The notes beneath the pieces were generated by a model. The model worked only from the letters and a program-made list of their open reading frames with translations. It did no database searches and had not been told where the DNA came from. Of a DNA stretch of 64,000 nt, positions 19,114 to 28,006 are shown one piece after another. This DNA is from CAZFVY01 sp964522665 (GTDB lineage Bacteria; Verrucomicrobiota; Verrucomicrobiia; Limisphaerales; CAZFVY01): positions 3,282-67,281 of the forward strand of contig CAZFVY010000025.1 in the NCBI GenBank assembly GCA_964522665.1. Reading direction: 5' to 3'. A program made the position numbers and the translations under genes. Each line of letters starts with the position of its first letter. Within the stretch, counting starts at the first letter, position 1.

Positions 19114-20033
19114 GCGGGGGATTTCGCCGGGCGCAGGCGTCGGCTGACGGCGCGCGCCATTTGTCCAACCGTGTGCGCCCAGGCGGCGGCGCCAAAAGGC
19201 CGGAGCCACGACTTCAGGGGGCGCCCGCGTTCGGCGCGGATCGCCGCGTCCCAACGCTCGTGGAAGATCAAACCATTACGCAATACTCTCTGCATATACT
19301 GTTCGGACATGGTCCGGCCAATGGTCGAACTGCCCAAATGCCGGTAGGCGCCGAGTCGTTCGTAGCCGTGGGTGGCGATTTTCCAGCCCGCCTGACGGAT
19401 GCGGAAGCAGAGGTCAGCTTCGTCCCATTCGGTCGGCCGGAAGACTTCATCCAGCGCGTTGACCCGGTCCAGGCACGCGCGCCGCACGACCCAGGGCCGC
19501 ACCACCGCGTCCACTTCCTGGAGCCGGAACCAATTGCCGGCCCCGTGGCCGATCGTGCTCTCGAGCCGGCGCCAATCGATCAGATGTTCCCAAGCCGTGA
19601 TCGGCTCGTCGAGCGGATGGCACAGCAACCCGCGCCCGAGGCTCACCAGCCCGATTTCGGGCCGCTGCTCGAACAGCGCGATCAATTCCCGCGGCAGCCA
19701 TCCGTGTTGCAGGAACATGTCGTCCTGCCAGGCGAGCAGCGCCTGTCCGCGCGCCTCGGCGAAGCCCCGGTTGGTGCAACGCAACTCGTGCGCGTTATCC
19801 TCGTGAAACCAGCGCGCATGGCGCCGGCCCCACGGCGTCGCGCACAGTTCCCGCAAATAATCGGCCGTGCCATCGCGGCAACCGTCTTCGATGACGACCA
19901 GTTCGACGCTTTGGCCCGTGGCATGGCGCTGCCAGCTTGCCAAGCACTCCCGCAGCACCGCAAGGTTATTAAACGTGGGGATCACCACGCTCAGCTTGGG
20001 CTTCACCTCGAGGCTGGAAACTTCGTCACTCAT
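19110..20033 (-). CDS. Glycosyltransferase family 2 (GT-A)
   Basis: A 307-residue GT2 enzyme. The N-terminus has KLSVVIPTFNNLAVLRECLA and VELVVIEDGCRDGTADYL, the nucleotide-binding strands of the family. The metal-binding region is ALLAWQDDMFLQHGWL, and a later acidic site is in EWDEADLCFRIRQAGWK. It overlaps the preceding gene by 8 bp and the following ABC gene by 4 bp, so it is embedded in a tightly packed operon. Confidence 0.92.
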   Translation of the reverse strand: MSDEVSSLEVKPKLSVVIPTFNNLAVLRECLASWQRHATGQSVELVVIEDGCRDGTADYLRELCATPWGRRHARWFHEDNAHELRCTNRGFAEARGQALLAWQDDMFLQHGWLPRELIALFEQRPEIGLVSLGRGLLCHPLDEPITAWEHLIDWRRLESTIGHGAGNWFRLQEVDAVVRPWVVRRACLDRVNALDEVFRPTEWDEADLCFRIRQAGWKIATHGYERLGAYRHLGSSTIGRTMSEQYMQRVLRNGLIFHERWDAAIRAERGRPLKSWLRPFGAAAWAHTVGQMARAVSRRLRPAKSPA

Positions 20034-21162
20034 GGGATTCGATCAGGGTCATTATCTCTTGCGCCATGTGATCCCAGGTATAGGCGCGCAAGCGGGCGCC
20101 AAACTCGCTCGTCGCCGCGCGTAGCGGGTCCATGTGGCTCCGCCAGTTCAACAATCGGCCGGTCAATCCCTCCGCGGTCAGTGGCGCGGGAATCAGTAAA
20201 TCGCCCAACTCGGCCGGGTAACGTTCGGCGACGCCAGCCGAGGCGCTGACCAAAGCCGGGAGGCCGCAGCAAATCGCCTCATGCACCGACAAGCCGTATG
20301 CTTCATAGCGCGCCGGGTGGATCAGCAGGTCGCCCGCGCGCAGCAAGTCGGGCACGTCGCCGCGAAATCCCAGGAATTGAATCCGCTCGCCCAATCCCGA
20401 CTCGACCACCCGACCCTTCCAGGCGGGCAATTCCGCGCCCGCGCCGACCACCGCCAGGTCCACGTCCCAATCACCTCGCGCGCAAAGCGCCTGCCACGCG
20501 CCGTACAGAACATCGAACCCTTTGCGCCGGTCGCCCAACGCTCCGACAAAGAGGGCGGTCCGGCGGTCCGCCGACCAGCCCAATTTCGCGCGCGCGGCCA
20601 ACCGCTCCTCCGGCGCCGCGGGACGGAAACGAGCCGAGTCGCAACCGTAGTAAACCGTGTGCGCCCGGTCCTCGGCGACGCCAAACTCGGCGATGATTTC
20701 ACGGCGGGTCCGGCGGCTGTTCGTAATGATCAAGCGGGCTTGGGTTAGGTTCCGCCTCTCGGCGGCGACGTAGCGCTGATGCTGCCACCTGCCCAGCGCC
20801 CGGCGCAGCGGCGTTCCGACAGTGAGGGGCGCGTGCGTGGCATGAACATAATGGACCCAATTCACGTCCTGCCAGGCGCAGTTCCCGCCGTTGACGATGA
20901 CCCGCCCGCCGCGCGCTGCGATCCGCGCCGCCCAGCGCCGCCCGACCCACGCCAGGAGCGGCGCGGAGGCGAAATTCGAGCGGAGCAGCTTGGGCACGCG
21001 GTGAAAGATAACGTTTGGAAGAGCGAGCAGGTCCGGCCAAACCCGATGCGCGACCAGGTGAACCTCGCCCCGGGTGGCGAGATGGCGCGCCAAGGCATAA
21101 TTGCCGGCGTCCATTCCGCCGAGCGGCGTAAAGTCGCCGGTGACCACCAAGACGGGTTTCAT
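20026..21162 (-). CDS. Glycosyltransferase family 4 (GT-B)
   Basis: A 378-residue enzyme starting at MKPVLVVTGDFTPLGGMDAGNY, 8 bp after the upstream methyltransferase. The open frame runs further upstream, but that would enter the upstream gene. Motifs are TALFVGALGDRRKGFDVL in the hinge and an E-x7-E motif in PARYEAYGLSVHEAICCGLP. It probably transfers a hexose to the lipid-linked glycan. Confidence 0.9.
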   Translation of the reverse strand: MKPVLVVTGDFTPLGGMDAGNYALARHLATRGEVHLVAHRVWPDLLALPNVIFHRVPKLLRSNFASAPLLAWVGRRWAARIAARGGRVIVNGGNCAWQDVNWVHYVHATHAPLTVGTPLRRALGRWQHQRYVAAERRNLTQARLIITNSRRTRREIIAEFGVAEDRAHTVYYGCDSARFRPAAPEERLAARAKLGWSADRRTALFVGALGDRRKGFDVLYGAWQALCARGDWDVDLAVVGAGAELPAWKGRVVESGLGERIQFLGFRGDVPDLLRAGDLLIHPARYEAYGLSVHEAICCGLPALVSASAGVAERYPAELGDLLIPAPLTAEGLTGRLLNWRSHMDPLRAATSEFGARLRAYTWDHMAQEIMTLIESHE

Positions 21163-21170
21163 CGCGGGCG

Positions 21171-22145
21171 TCAGCCTGCCTTGCGGGCGTAGGCCTGCAA
21201 GTGCATGGCCAGCGGCGTGTGGACGACGCCGGGCAGGCAGCGACTCAATCCGTAGATCATTTGCCGCACGGTTGCCGCGGCGCTCCAATGGCCAGCGGCT
21301 CCCGCCGTCTTCGGCGGGGATTCCGGCGCGCCGACGTAGAGCGAGATTTCGTCGAACCCGGCGGACGCCAACGCCCGCCTTAGAGCGTCGGGCGAAAAGT
21401 GATTCACGTGGACCAGATTGTCGGCGAGCGTCGCGCGATAACCCCGCTGCAGCCGCGCGCGGACTCGTTCCTTAAGGTATTGGCTGGGGCCGTGGGGAAC
21501 CTTCACCGCCACCCAGCCGCCGTCCGCGAGCAACGCGTGAATGCCCCGCAGAATCGGGATCGGCTCGGGAATGTGTTCCAGGACGTCAATGATCGTGATC
21601 GCGTCGAAATGGCGGCCTTCGAGCGCCAGGTCCTGGATGTTTTTGCGATGGATAGGCAAGCCGGTCCGGCGGGCGGCGAAGCCTCCGGTTTGCGGATTGA
21701 GTTCGACCCCTTCCGCCTGCCAGCCCAGCTCACGCGCCAGGAAGATGAGCCGGCCGACGTGGGCTCCGACGTCCAGCAACGCCCGGCGGGAGGGAGGCAC
21801 TCGGCGCGCCAACTCCGCGAGGACGATTTGAAAGATCGAATCCTTGTAGCCGGAATCGAACTCCCACGCCATCCACTCCTCGGCCCAACGCTGGTCATAC
21901 ATCCGGTCAAAGAACCGCGGCAGCGTCGGGAGCGCCTCCGGTTGGCCAAAACCGCAGCCCTGGCAGCGCCGGAGCCAGAGCGGGGCGCCGGTATAGGCGG
22001 CGAGTTCGGGGTCTTGTTGGGCGTAGATGGAAAAATCAAAGCGGCCTTGATGGTAGCGGACGAGCCGGTCGCCGCCGCAAATCCAGCACCGCGGAATCGG
22101 CTGGAAAAGCTCCGTGGCGTTTGAGGCGGTCGGTCGATTGGACAT
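21171..22145 (-). CDS. Class I SAM methyltransferase with N-terminal zinc-ribbon-like segment
   Basis: A 324-residue protein; the ATG of MSNRPTASNA is chosen because earlier in-frame positions lie in the O-antigen-ligase-like gene. Near the N-terminus, CWICGG and, 40 residues later, CQGCGFG form a likely zinc-binding pair, as in Methyltransf_13/23-type sugar methyltransferases. The SAM site is ALLDVGAHVGRLIFLARE, with AITIIDVLEHIPEPIP after it. It lies 8 bp before the next glycosyltransferase. Confidence 0.88.
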   Translation of the reverse strand: MSNRPTASNATELFQPIPRCWICGGDRLVRYHQGRFDFSIYAQQDPELAAYTGAPLWLRRCQGCGFGQPEALPTLPRFFDRMYDQRWAEEWMAWEFDSGYKDSIFQIVLAELARRVPPSRRALLDVGAHVGRLIFLARELGWQAEGVELNPQTGGFAARRTGLPIHRKNIQDLALEGRHFDAITIIDVLEHIPEPIPILRGIHALLADGGWVAVKVPHGPSQYLKERVRARLQRGYRATLADNLVHVNHFSPDALRRALASAGFDEISLYVGAPESPPKTAGAAGHWSAAATVRQMIYGLSRCLPGVVHTPLAMHLQAYARKAG

Positions 22146-22186
22146 GGTGGGGTGAAAATGGGGCGCGGTTCGCCGTGGAGGGAGTT

Positions 22187-23635
22187 TTAGTTGGCGTTCG
22201 GCTTCGGTCGCGGTTTGGCCTTTAACCGGCGGCGCCAGGCCGACCCGGCGCTGTCGCCGAACGAGGCCGCGGCCGGGTCCTCTTTCGCCACGCGCTGCAA
22301 GCCCCCGCTGAGAAACCAGTATTGCAGGCCGGCCTGCGCGTTGAACGGCACAAAGCTGAAGCAGAGCGCGACGATGCCGGCGTTTGCGGACAGCACCGTG
22401 GCCGCCAGCGCCCGAATCTGTGGATTCTCGGCCTCCCGCGCGACGCGGAATTCGAACTTCGCCGTTGAGATCAGCGCCATGCTGTAACACAGCAACAGAA
22501 TGATTCCGCCGTCCAGAATCCAACCAGGGAACTGAATCTCAGCCCAGAGGCCGGGCGCCTCCAAGTTGTCGGGATCGCCGAAGTAATAATTCATCATCCC
22601 CCAGCGGCCGACCCCGGCGCCGAATGGGTACTCCGGCAGTAGTTCGAGCATGCCGTTTTCGACCTGGTTGCCCCGGGCGTTGTAGTAAAGCTCGGCGGGC
22701 TTGGTCTCCAAGAGCGTCGAAAAGCGGTCGGTGATGGCGTCCCCGCCGAATTTGGCGGCCAGGAAGAATCCCCCCGCGCCCAACGCCGCGCTCAAGCCGA
22801 TCAGGATGAAAAGTTTCGACTTGTTCTGCTGCACCTGTTGGAGCGTGGCGTAGATGATGATCATGCCCGCCAGAACGATGATGCTCGAACGCACCAGCGT
22901 GAAATAGATCGCGGAAACCCCGGCAAAAGCAAAAACGAAAGCCACCAACCGCTTCCAGACCCGGTCGGAATCGAGGCAGAAAATGAGACCAAGCACGCCT
23001 GCGAACATGCCTGGCCCGCAAACCGCCCCCGGCGTGTCGAACAAGCCGGGCGGACGGATAATGTCGATGCCGCCGATGCCCTTATACGTCACCGTGCCGA
23101 GACCAAAACTTCCGCTCGTCATGACGCGCGAGAATTCCTGCGGCATGAAGGTCTCGGGATCAAACACCTGCATCACGCCGACCATCGAATTGACGCCGTT
23201 GCAGGCGAGCAACACCCAAAGGACCCGCCGCAGTCGCTCCGGGCTGGTCACGAACGCGGGCGCCCAGAAGAACGGGGCCAGCACCGAGAGGTAAAGCGCC
23301 ACCTGCGCGAGCGCCGATTTATAGCTGTTGGTCGTCGGGTGCAGAATCATCAGCGCGGTATAACCGAGCGCGGCCTTGAGCCAGGGAAACGCCGGATGAT
23401 TCTCGGGTTTGGCTTGCTTCTGGAAATACCACCAGGCCAGCGCCGCCAAGCTGATCCCGTACGACGCGACGCGAATCGGCAATCGCAGCGGCTGCGTTCC
23501 CGGCAGGAAGAGGATCGCCGGCAGAGCCGTCTGACTGATCATGAACACTTCCGCGAAGCCCCAACGTTCCGTCAACGTGGGCGCGGCTTTGTCCGCGTCA
23601 TCGGCCGCGGATAGTTTAAGCGATGATGGCCGCAT
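22187..23635 (-). CDS. O-antigen ligase / Wzy polymerase-like membrane protein
   Basis: A 482-residue protein with about ten membrane helices. It starts at the ATG of MRPSSLKLSAADD; a TTG 42 codons upstream is less likely. A large periplasmic loop between later helices contains RGNQVENGMLELLPEYPFGAGVGRWG, matching the arginine- and glycine-containing loop of the Wzy_C/WaaL family. It should polymerise or ligate glycan repeat units at the outer face of the inner membrane. This gene defines the region as a polysaccharide assembly locus. Confidence 0.85.
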   Translation of the reverse strand: MRPSSLKLSAADDADKAAPTLTERWGFAEVFMISQTALPAILFLPGTQPLRLPIRVASYGISLAALAWWYFQKQAKPENHPAFPWLKAALGYTALMILHPTTNSYKSALAQVALYLSVLAPFFWAPAFVTSPERLRRVLWVLLACNGVNSMVGVMQVFDPETFMPQEFSRVMTSGSFGLGTVTYKGIGGIDIIRPPGLFDTPGAVCGPGMFAGVLGLIFCLDSDRVWKRLVAFVFAFAGVSAIYFTLVRSSIIVLAGMIIIYATLQQVQQNKSKLFILIGLSAALGAGGFFLAAKFGGDAITDRFSTLLETKPAELYYNARGNQVENGMLELLPEYPFGAGVGRWGMMNYYFGDPDNLEAPGLWAEIQFPGWILDGGIILLLCYSMALISTAKFEFRVAREAENPQIRALAATVLSANAGIVALCFSFVPFNAQAGLQYWFLSGGLQRVAKEDPAAASFGDSAGSAWRRRLKAKPRPKPNAN

Positions 23636-23918
23636 CAGCTCAGCGGGTGATGACCGTTGATTGAACGCGGGCAAGCGCGCCGCCTTGGCGTTCGCCGGAC
23701 GCGGCCTGACGGGCAGCAGCGACCCGTCCGTTCGGGGCGGGTGGCGGCGGGCGCCAGCCAATTCAACGACCAGTTCATTCGTGGCACCCTAACACACCGG
23801 GAAGCGGTTGGGCACGGGAATCCACCCGCTGACCGAAGAAAGTCGGCGCGCCGCGGCAAGCCTCCGGAACGCTCGCTGGGAGACGGTCGAGTGGGAAGGG
23901 AGGCGGGCGAAGGCATGC

Positions 23919-24752
23919 TTACTCTTTCTGCCAGAAGCAGCCGGTCCAATCGATTGGTTGGATTGGGGCCTTGACGCCGTGCCGGGAGCGATAGTCATCC
24001 ACCGCCTGTTGGCAAGCGGGGAGATGGCGGTAGTCGTCGATAATGCAGAATCCCCCGCGCGAGAGTTTGGGGTACAGGTTTTCCAATGCTTCCATCGTCG
24101 AACTGTAAAGATTGCCGTCGAGCCGGAGGACGGCGAGCTTCTCAATCGGGGCGGTCGGCAGCGTATCCTTAAACCAGCCTTTGAGAAAAACCACTTGGTC
24201 GTCGAGTAGGCCATACTTGCGGAAATTATTCTCGGCCTCTTCCTGGGAGACGGACAGGCACTCGTCGGCGTAGGTTTTGGCGCTTTTGTCGGCCGGATAT
24301 TTTAGCGGGTCAGGTTTGGGCAAACCTTCGAAAGAGTCGGCGACGAACACCCGGCGGTCGGTCACTCCGTAGGCGGCCAGGGTGGCGCGCATGAGAATGC
24401 ACGCGCCCCCTTTCCAGGCGCCGGTCTCGATCAAATCTCCGGGGACGCCCGCCTTCAAGACGGCTTCGACGCAGCGCTGAATGTTCTCGAGTCGCTTCAT
24501 GCCGATCATCGTGTCCGCGTAGCCGGACCAGACCAACCCTTCCTCGCGCTGCTCCGGGGTGTAAACCTGTCCGCGGACCAATTGCAGATTCTTCTTGCTC
24601 AAGACCTTCGCCACCAGCGCGACCAGGCGCCTGACCAGCGGCGGCCGTTTGTAGTTGAACGTGGTGATCGGCAGCGGCGGCTCCGGCCAGAGCGTGAACG
24701 AAAGAGACCTCTTGATGAGGTCGAGGTAGAGTTCGTCGAGTTTATGGTTCAT
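23919..24752 (-). CDS. TylF/MycF-type O-methyltransferase
   Basis: A 277-residue protein of the macrocin-O-methyltransferase family. The sequence has GVPGDLIETGAWKGGACILMRA (SAM site, about residues 103-124), FVADSFEGLPKPD and LDGNLYSSTMEALENLYP, ending with an acidic pair in FCIIDDYRHLPACQQAVDD that matches the metal site of the family. These enzymes methylate sugar hydroxyls, first known from macrolide antibiotics and frequent in glycan loci. A 283-bp gap with no gene separates it from the downstream Wzy-like gene. Confidence 0.92.
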   Translation of the reverse strand: MNHKLDELYLDLIKRSLSFTLWPEPPLPITTFNYKRPPLVRRLVALVAKVLSKKNLQLVRGQVYTPEQREEGLVWSGYADTMIGMKRLENIQRCVEAVLKAGVPGDLIETGAWKGGACILMRATLAAYGVTDRRVFVADSFEGLPKPDPLKYPADKSAKTYADECLSVSQEEAENNFRKYGLLDDQVVFLKGWFKDTLPTAPIEKLAVLRLDGNLYSSTMEALENLYPKLSRGGFCIIDDYRHLPACQQAVDDYRSRHGVKAPIQPIDWTGCFWQKE

Positions 24753-24773
24753 GGCATGAGGCGGGTTTGACCG

Positions 24774-25451
24774 TTACGGTTTGCGCGCGATCATGAGCAC
24801 ATTATCCGAGCAGGCCCGCGGCCAGAGGCGTGACGCGAATCCCGGCCAATGCCGGGCGCTGAGGGGCAGTCGGCCGCGTTCGCTATAAAAGACCTGGACG
24901 TCCGACAGGCGATTCTCCAGCGCGATCCGAATCAAGTCGATCTCCAGCAGGGCGGTAATATGAGCCGGGTACGAACTGGCCTGAAACGCGTTGAATTGGT
25001 TTTTGAGCGCGAGGGTGAGTTTCGCCAGCAGACTCAGTTGATTCGGCGTGGTGACCACGACCCAGCCGCCCGGCTTCGCGAGCCGGATCAGTTCGCGCGC
25101 GAACGCGCGTGGATTCTCGAGGTGTTCGACGGTTTCGACCGCCACCACGACGTCACCGCTTTGGTCCTCCAACGGGGTCCGGTAGGCCTCGAGATTCGCT
25201 TGGACGAATTCACCGTCGTTGGGAAAACCATCGTAACGGACGGCGTCCACGCCGCAGTAGCGCTGGAAACGAGGCTTGAGGATGGGCCAGAGGCGCCCGC
25301 TCCCGCAACCGACGTCGATGAGCGTCCCGCCGCGCGCCGATTGCGCGGCCAAGGCCCGTTCAACCATGAGGTAGATGGCCTCCTGGCTTGTGCCGCGACT
25401 CAACCGCGCGCGGCCAGCCACGTCGGAGTATTCGGCGCTCGCGTCGCTCAT
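24774..25451 (-). CDS. Class I SAM-dependent methyltransferase
   Basis: A 225-residue enzyme. Motif I is GGTLIDVGCGSGRLWPIL (about residues 39-56), then YCGVDAVRYDGFP, and DVVVAVETVEHLENPRAF marks the Methyltransf_11-type post-motif. It shares an ATGA overlap with the upstream glycosyltransferase and lies 21 bp before the TylF-like gene, so the three are probably co-transcribed. Confidence 0.88.
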   Translation of the reverse strand: MSDASAEYSDVAGRARLSRGTSQEAIYLMVERALAAQSARGGTLIDVGCGSGRLWPILKPRFQRYCGVDAVRYDGFPNDGEFVQANLEAYRTPLEDQSGDVVVAVETVEHLENPRAFARELIRLAKPGGWVVVTTPNQLSLLAKLTLALKNQFNAFQASSYPAHITALLEIDLIRIALENRLSDVQVFYSERGRLPLSARHWPGFASRLWPRACSDNVLMIARKP

Positions 25452-26569
25452 GGGGTTCGCGATTCAGCCAATCGGGCGATGGCCGTTTGCAGTTGGTTCA
25501 GTCGGGCCGCGGGGTCGCACAACGCTTTCGCGCGCGAGGGGCCGGCTTGAGCGAGACGCTGGCGCAGAGCCGGTTCGTCGATGATGGGTTGCAGCGCCGC
25601 CGCGACCGCCGTCGCGTCGCCGGGCGGAGTCAGCCGGCCGCAGGTTTCGTCGAGGATCTCGAGCGGACCGCCTAGCGCGCTCGTCACGACCGGCAGACCG
25701 GCCAGCAGCGCTTCGACAAAAACGATGCCGAACGGCTCTGGACTGGCGTTCGGTTGGCAATAGACGTCGGCGGCCGCAAGCAGCCGGGGCACGTCGGACC
25801 GTTGGCCGAGGAAGGTCACGCGCGCCTCCAAGCCGAGGCGGCGGGTTTCTGCCAACAATTCCTGATAAAAAGCCGTCTCGCTGGCGCGTTGCGGGCCGCC
25901 GATGATCCACGCCCGCCAATCGGGCGTGGCGCGCAACTGGCCGAGCGCCGCCAGCAACGTTCGTTGACCCTTCCACGACTGAATCCGGCTGGCTTGGACG
26001 ATAACCACCGCATTCGGCGGCGCGTTGAACTCGATCCGTGTTGCCCTTCGTTGCTCGGCGGAGGCGGGCGGCGAGGGTGGCACCGGGCAGTAAATGACCT
26101 CGAATTGGGCGTTGCGATAGAGCCGCGGAACGCTTTGCGCGGTAAAATCGCTGTTGCAGACCACCAGGTCGGGTTGAGTCCGTTTGGCCCAGCGTTCGAC
26201 CCAATGCTTCCCCCGCGCGACGTCGTGGAGCCACAACACGAGCGGCTTTTTCAATCGCCGCGCGACCGAGCCGAACAGTCCGTACGCCCAAGCCGAATGG
26301 CAAACCACCGCGGCGTAACGGTTTTCCTCGATCAGTCGCGCGAGACGCCGCCGCGCGGTCCAGACGGTCCACGGTTGGCGCGCCCGCACGGCGCCGAGCA
26401 AGTGGACCGCGGCCCGCTGCCGCTCCAGTTCGTCCTTCAACCGGCCCGAAAAACAGAGCGCGAACTCCGTGGTCATCCCGGGGCAGGCTTGGGCCGCGCG
26501 CGCGAACGTGACCAGCATCGCCTCGACGCCGCCGAACAAATTCCCCGCCACGACGTGCAGAACCTTCAC
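25448..26569 (-). CDS. Glycosyltransferase family 4, first gene of the glycan operon
   Basis: A 373-residue enzyme starting at GTG (MKVLHVVAGNLFGGVEAML). The N-terminal loop GNLFGGVEAMLVTFARA is the usual GT4 acceptor-site loop. The C-domain has VIVQASRIQSWKGQRTLLAAL and an E-x7-E motif in PNASPEPFGIVFVEALLAGLP. It is the most upstream gene of the minus-strand locus. The 223 bp before it (26570-26792) hold no gene and should contain the operon promoter, but I see no clear -10/-35 pair. Confidence 0.92.
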   Translation of the reverse strand: MKVLHVVAGNLFGGVEAMLVTFARAAQACPGMTTEFALCFSGRLKDELERQRAAVHLLGAVRARQPWTVWTARRRLARLIEENRYAAVVCHSAWAYGLFGSVARRLKKPLVLWLHDVARGKHWVERWAKRTQPDLVVCNSDFTAQSVPRLYRNAQFEVIYCPVPPSPPASAEQRRATRIEFNAPPNAVVIVQASRIQSWKGQRTLLAALGQLRATPDWRAWIIGGPQRASETAFYQELLAETRRLGLEARVTFLGQRSDVPRLLAAADVYCQPNASPEPFGIVFVEALLAGLPVVTSALGGPLEILDETCGRLTPPGDATAVAAALQPIIDEPALRQRLAQAGPSRAKALCDPAARLNQLQTAIARLAESRTP

Positions 26570-26792
26570 GCGCGACCACCGAAAGCCTTTAGCTCTCGGT
26601 ACAAGCTGCCGCCCGTCGCCTTTTGCCGTTCATTTCGGCAAAACCGTTCGTTTTCCAAGCCCATTGATGTTCAGTCCGCGCCCGCTACCTTCCCCAAGGT
26701 CTCATTTTTAGCGGGTCCTGTCGAGTCGGCGGTTGGGCGGCGCGTGGCTCAGTCGCCGAAGCCGGAGGACGGCTTGATGACAAACGGAAAGG

Positions 26793-27674
26793 TCAGCTTG
26801 GAGCCGAGGTAGCGGTTGCCCCGCGGGCGGTTTGCCTCGCGGCGGCGCCATCGAGATGAGTGAACAACAGCCGATTTACCCGATCAGCCATCTGGATTGG
26901 CACACCGTGGGAAGCGTCGGCGAATTCGACATAACGGGCCCCGGGAATGCCCTCCGCGATCGCTTGCCCGAACGCGGGCCGCGCGATCGGGTCGTGGGCC
27001 GCGCTCACGACGAGCGTCGGGATGCCGGCCAACTCGCGCAATCGCGGCGTCGCGTCGTACGGGCGCATGGCGGAGAGTTGTTTCATGACGATCGGCGGTT
27101 GATCGGCCAGATCATGACCGAAGAGCGGGGCGAGTCTATCCGCCAGCGCGTCACGGTCGGCTTGGACCAGCGCGGCGGGAGGCATCACGAATTCGAGAAA
27201 CGCTCGACGACGTTGTCGCCGGCTGCCGACGCGGGTGCGCAGCCCCAACCAAAACATGCGTGGCGTCAGCGCGGTCGCGTCGGCCCCGCGGGCAAACGTG
27301 CAGAGCAGCGCCAGACTCCGCGCGCGTTGCGGGGCGCGCAGAGCCAGTTCGAGCGCGATCAATCCGCCCATGGAATGCCCGATGACGTGCGCGGATTCCC
27401 AACCTTGCGCGTCCATGAGGGCGAGCGCGTCGTCGGCCATTTGCTCGACGGTGAGGCGGCCGCCGAGCGGTTGACTGCGGCCCATCCCGCGGTTGTCAAA
27501 CCAGAGGCAGCGGTAGCGCGGCGCCAGCGCGTCCACTTGCGGTCGCCAGCATTCCCCGTGAACCCCAACGCCCTGAATCAAGATCGTCGGCGGTCCATCG
27601 CCGCGCAACGCATAAGCGAGCCGGCAGCCGTCGCGTTCCAAGTAAGCGTAGTCGAGAGGCTGTGTCGTCGTCAT
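26793..27674 (-). CDS. Alpha/beta hydrolase
   Basis: A 293-residue protein of the alpha/beta hydrolase fold. The oxyanion region is LIQGVGVHGECW. The nucleophile elbow is VIGHSMGGLIAL (serine at about residue 96). A catalytic aspartate is likely in VVSAAHDPIARP, and the histidine is in FADASHGVPIQ. It resembles 3-oxoadipate enol-lactonase/MhpC-like enzymes, but substrates in this family cannot be inferred from sequence. It stands alone between the glycan locus and an Agl23-like gene. Confidence 0.88.
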   Translation of the reverse strand: MTTTQPLDYAYLERDGCRLAYALRGDGPPTILIQGVGVHGECWRPQVDALAPRYRCLWFDNRGMGRSQPLGGRLTVEQMADDALALMDAQGWESAHVIGHSMGGLIALELALRAPQRARSLALLCTFARGADATALTPRMFWLGLRTRVGSRRQRRRAFLEFVMPPAALVQADRDALADRLAPLFGHDLADQPPIVMKQLSAMRPYDATPRLRELAGIPTLVVSAAHDPIARPAFGQAIAEGIPGARYVEFADASHGVPIQMADRVNRLLFTHLDGAAARQTARGATATSAPS

Positions 27675-28006
27675 GCGAAGTGATATTGGCGAAGACCTTG
27701 GGGCGAAGGGAGAAATTTCGGCGCGATGGCGGAGTGGCGTTTTCGATCAAGAAGGTCGCAAGTTGAAGTGCCGATCTAACCAATTCAGTCACACGCCGAG
27801 GACCACGGCGCCGGCGCGCGGCTCTGTGAGCCGCAGCATGTGCACCGGGTTGTGGCGCTCGAGAAAATCCGAAGCCTTCGCTCGTGCAGTTGCTGCTGCG
27901 GGTCGCAGACCCGCGCGCCGGGAACTCGCGCCTCTCGCCGCTATGATCTGAATTCAGCGAAATCATCCCGTCGGGGACACCATAAGCCAGCCAACCTTTC
28001 GCCCCC
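27675..28006. other. Intergenic region without a recognisable gene
   Basis: About 330 bp with only short, GC-driven frames on both strands. It contains the promoter side of the hydrolase gene and the end of the Agl23-like gene. I see no tRNA, terminator with a T-tract, or repeat longer than a few bases here. Confidence 0.5.

Noticed and set aside
26740..26815. A second-frame peptide (RYLGSKLTFPFVIKPSSGF...) beyond the hydrolase stop, suggesting a frameshift
   Set aside because: The hydrolase already has a normal length and all its catalytic residues; the extra frame is about 25 residues and shows no family similarity I know.
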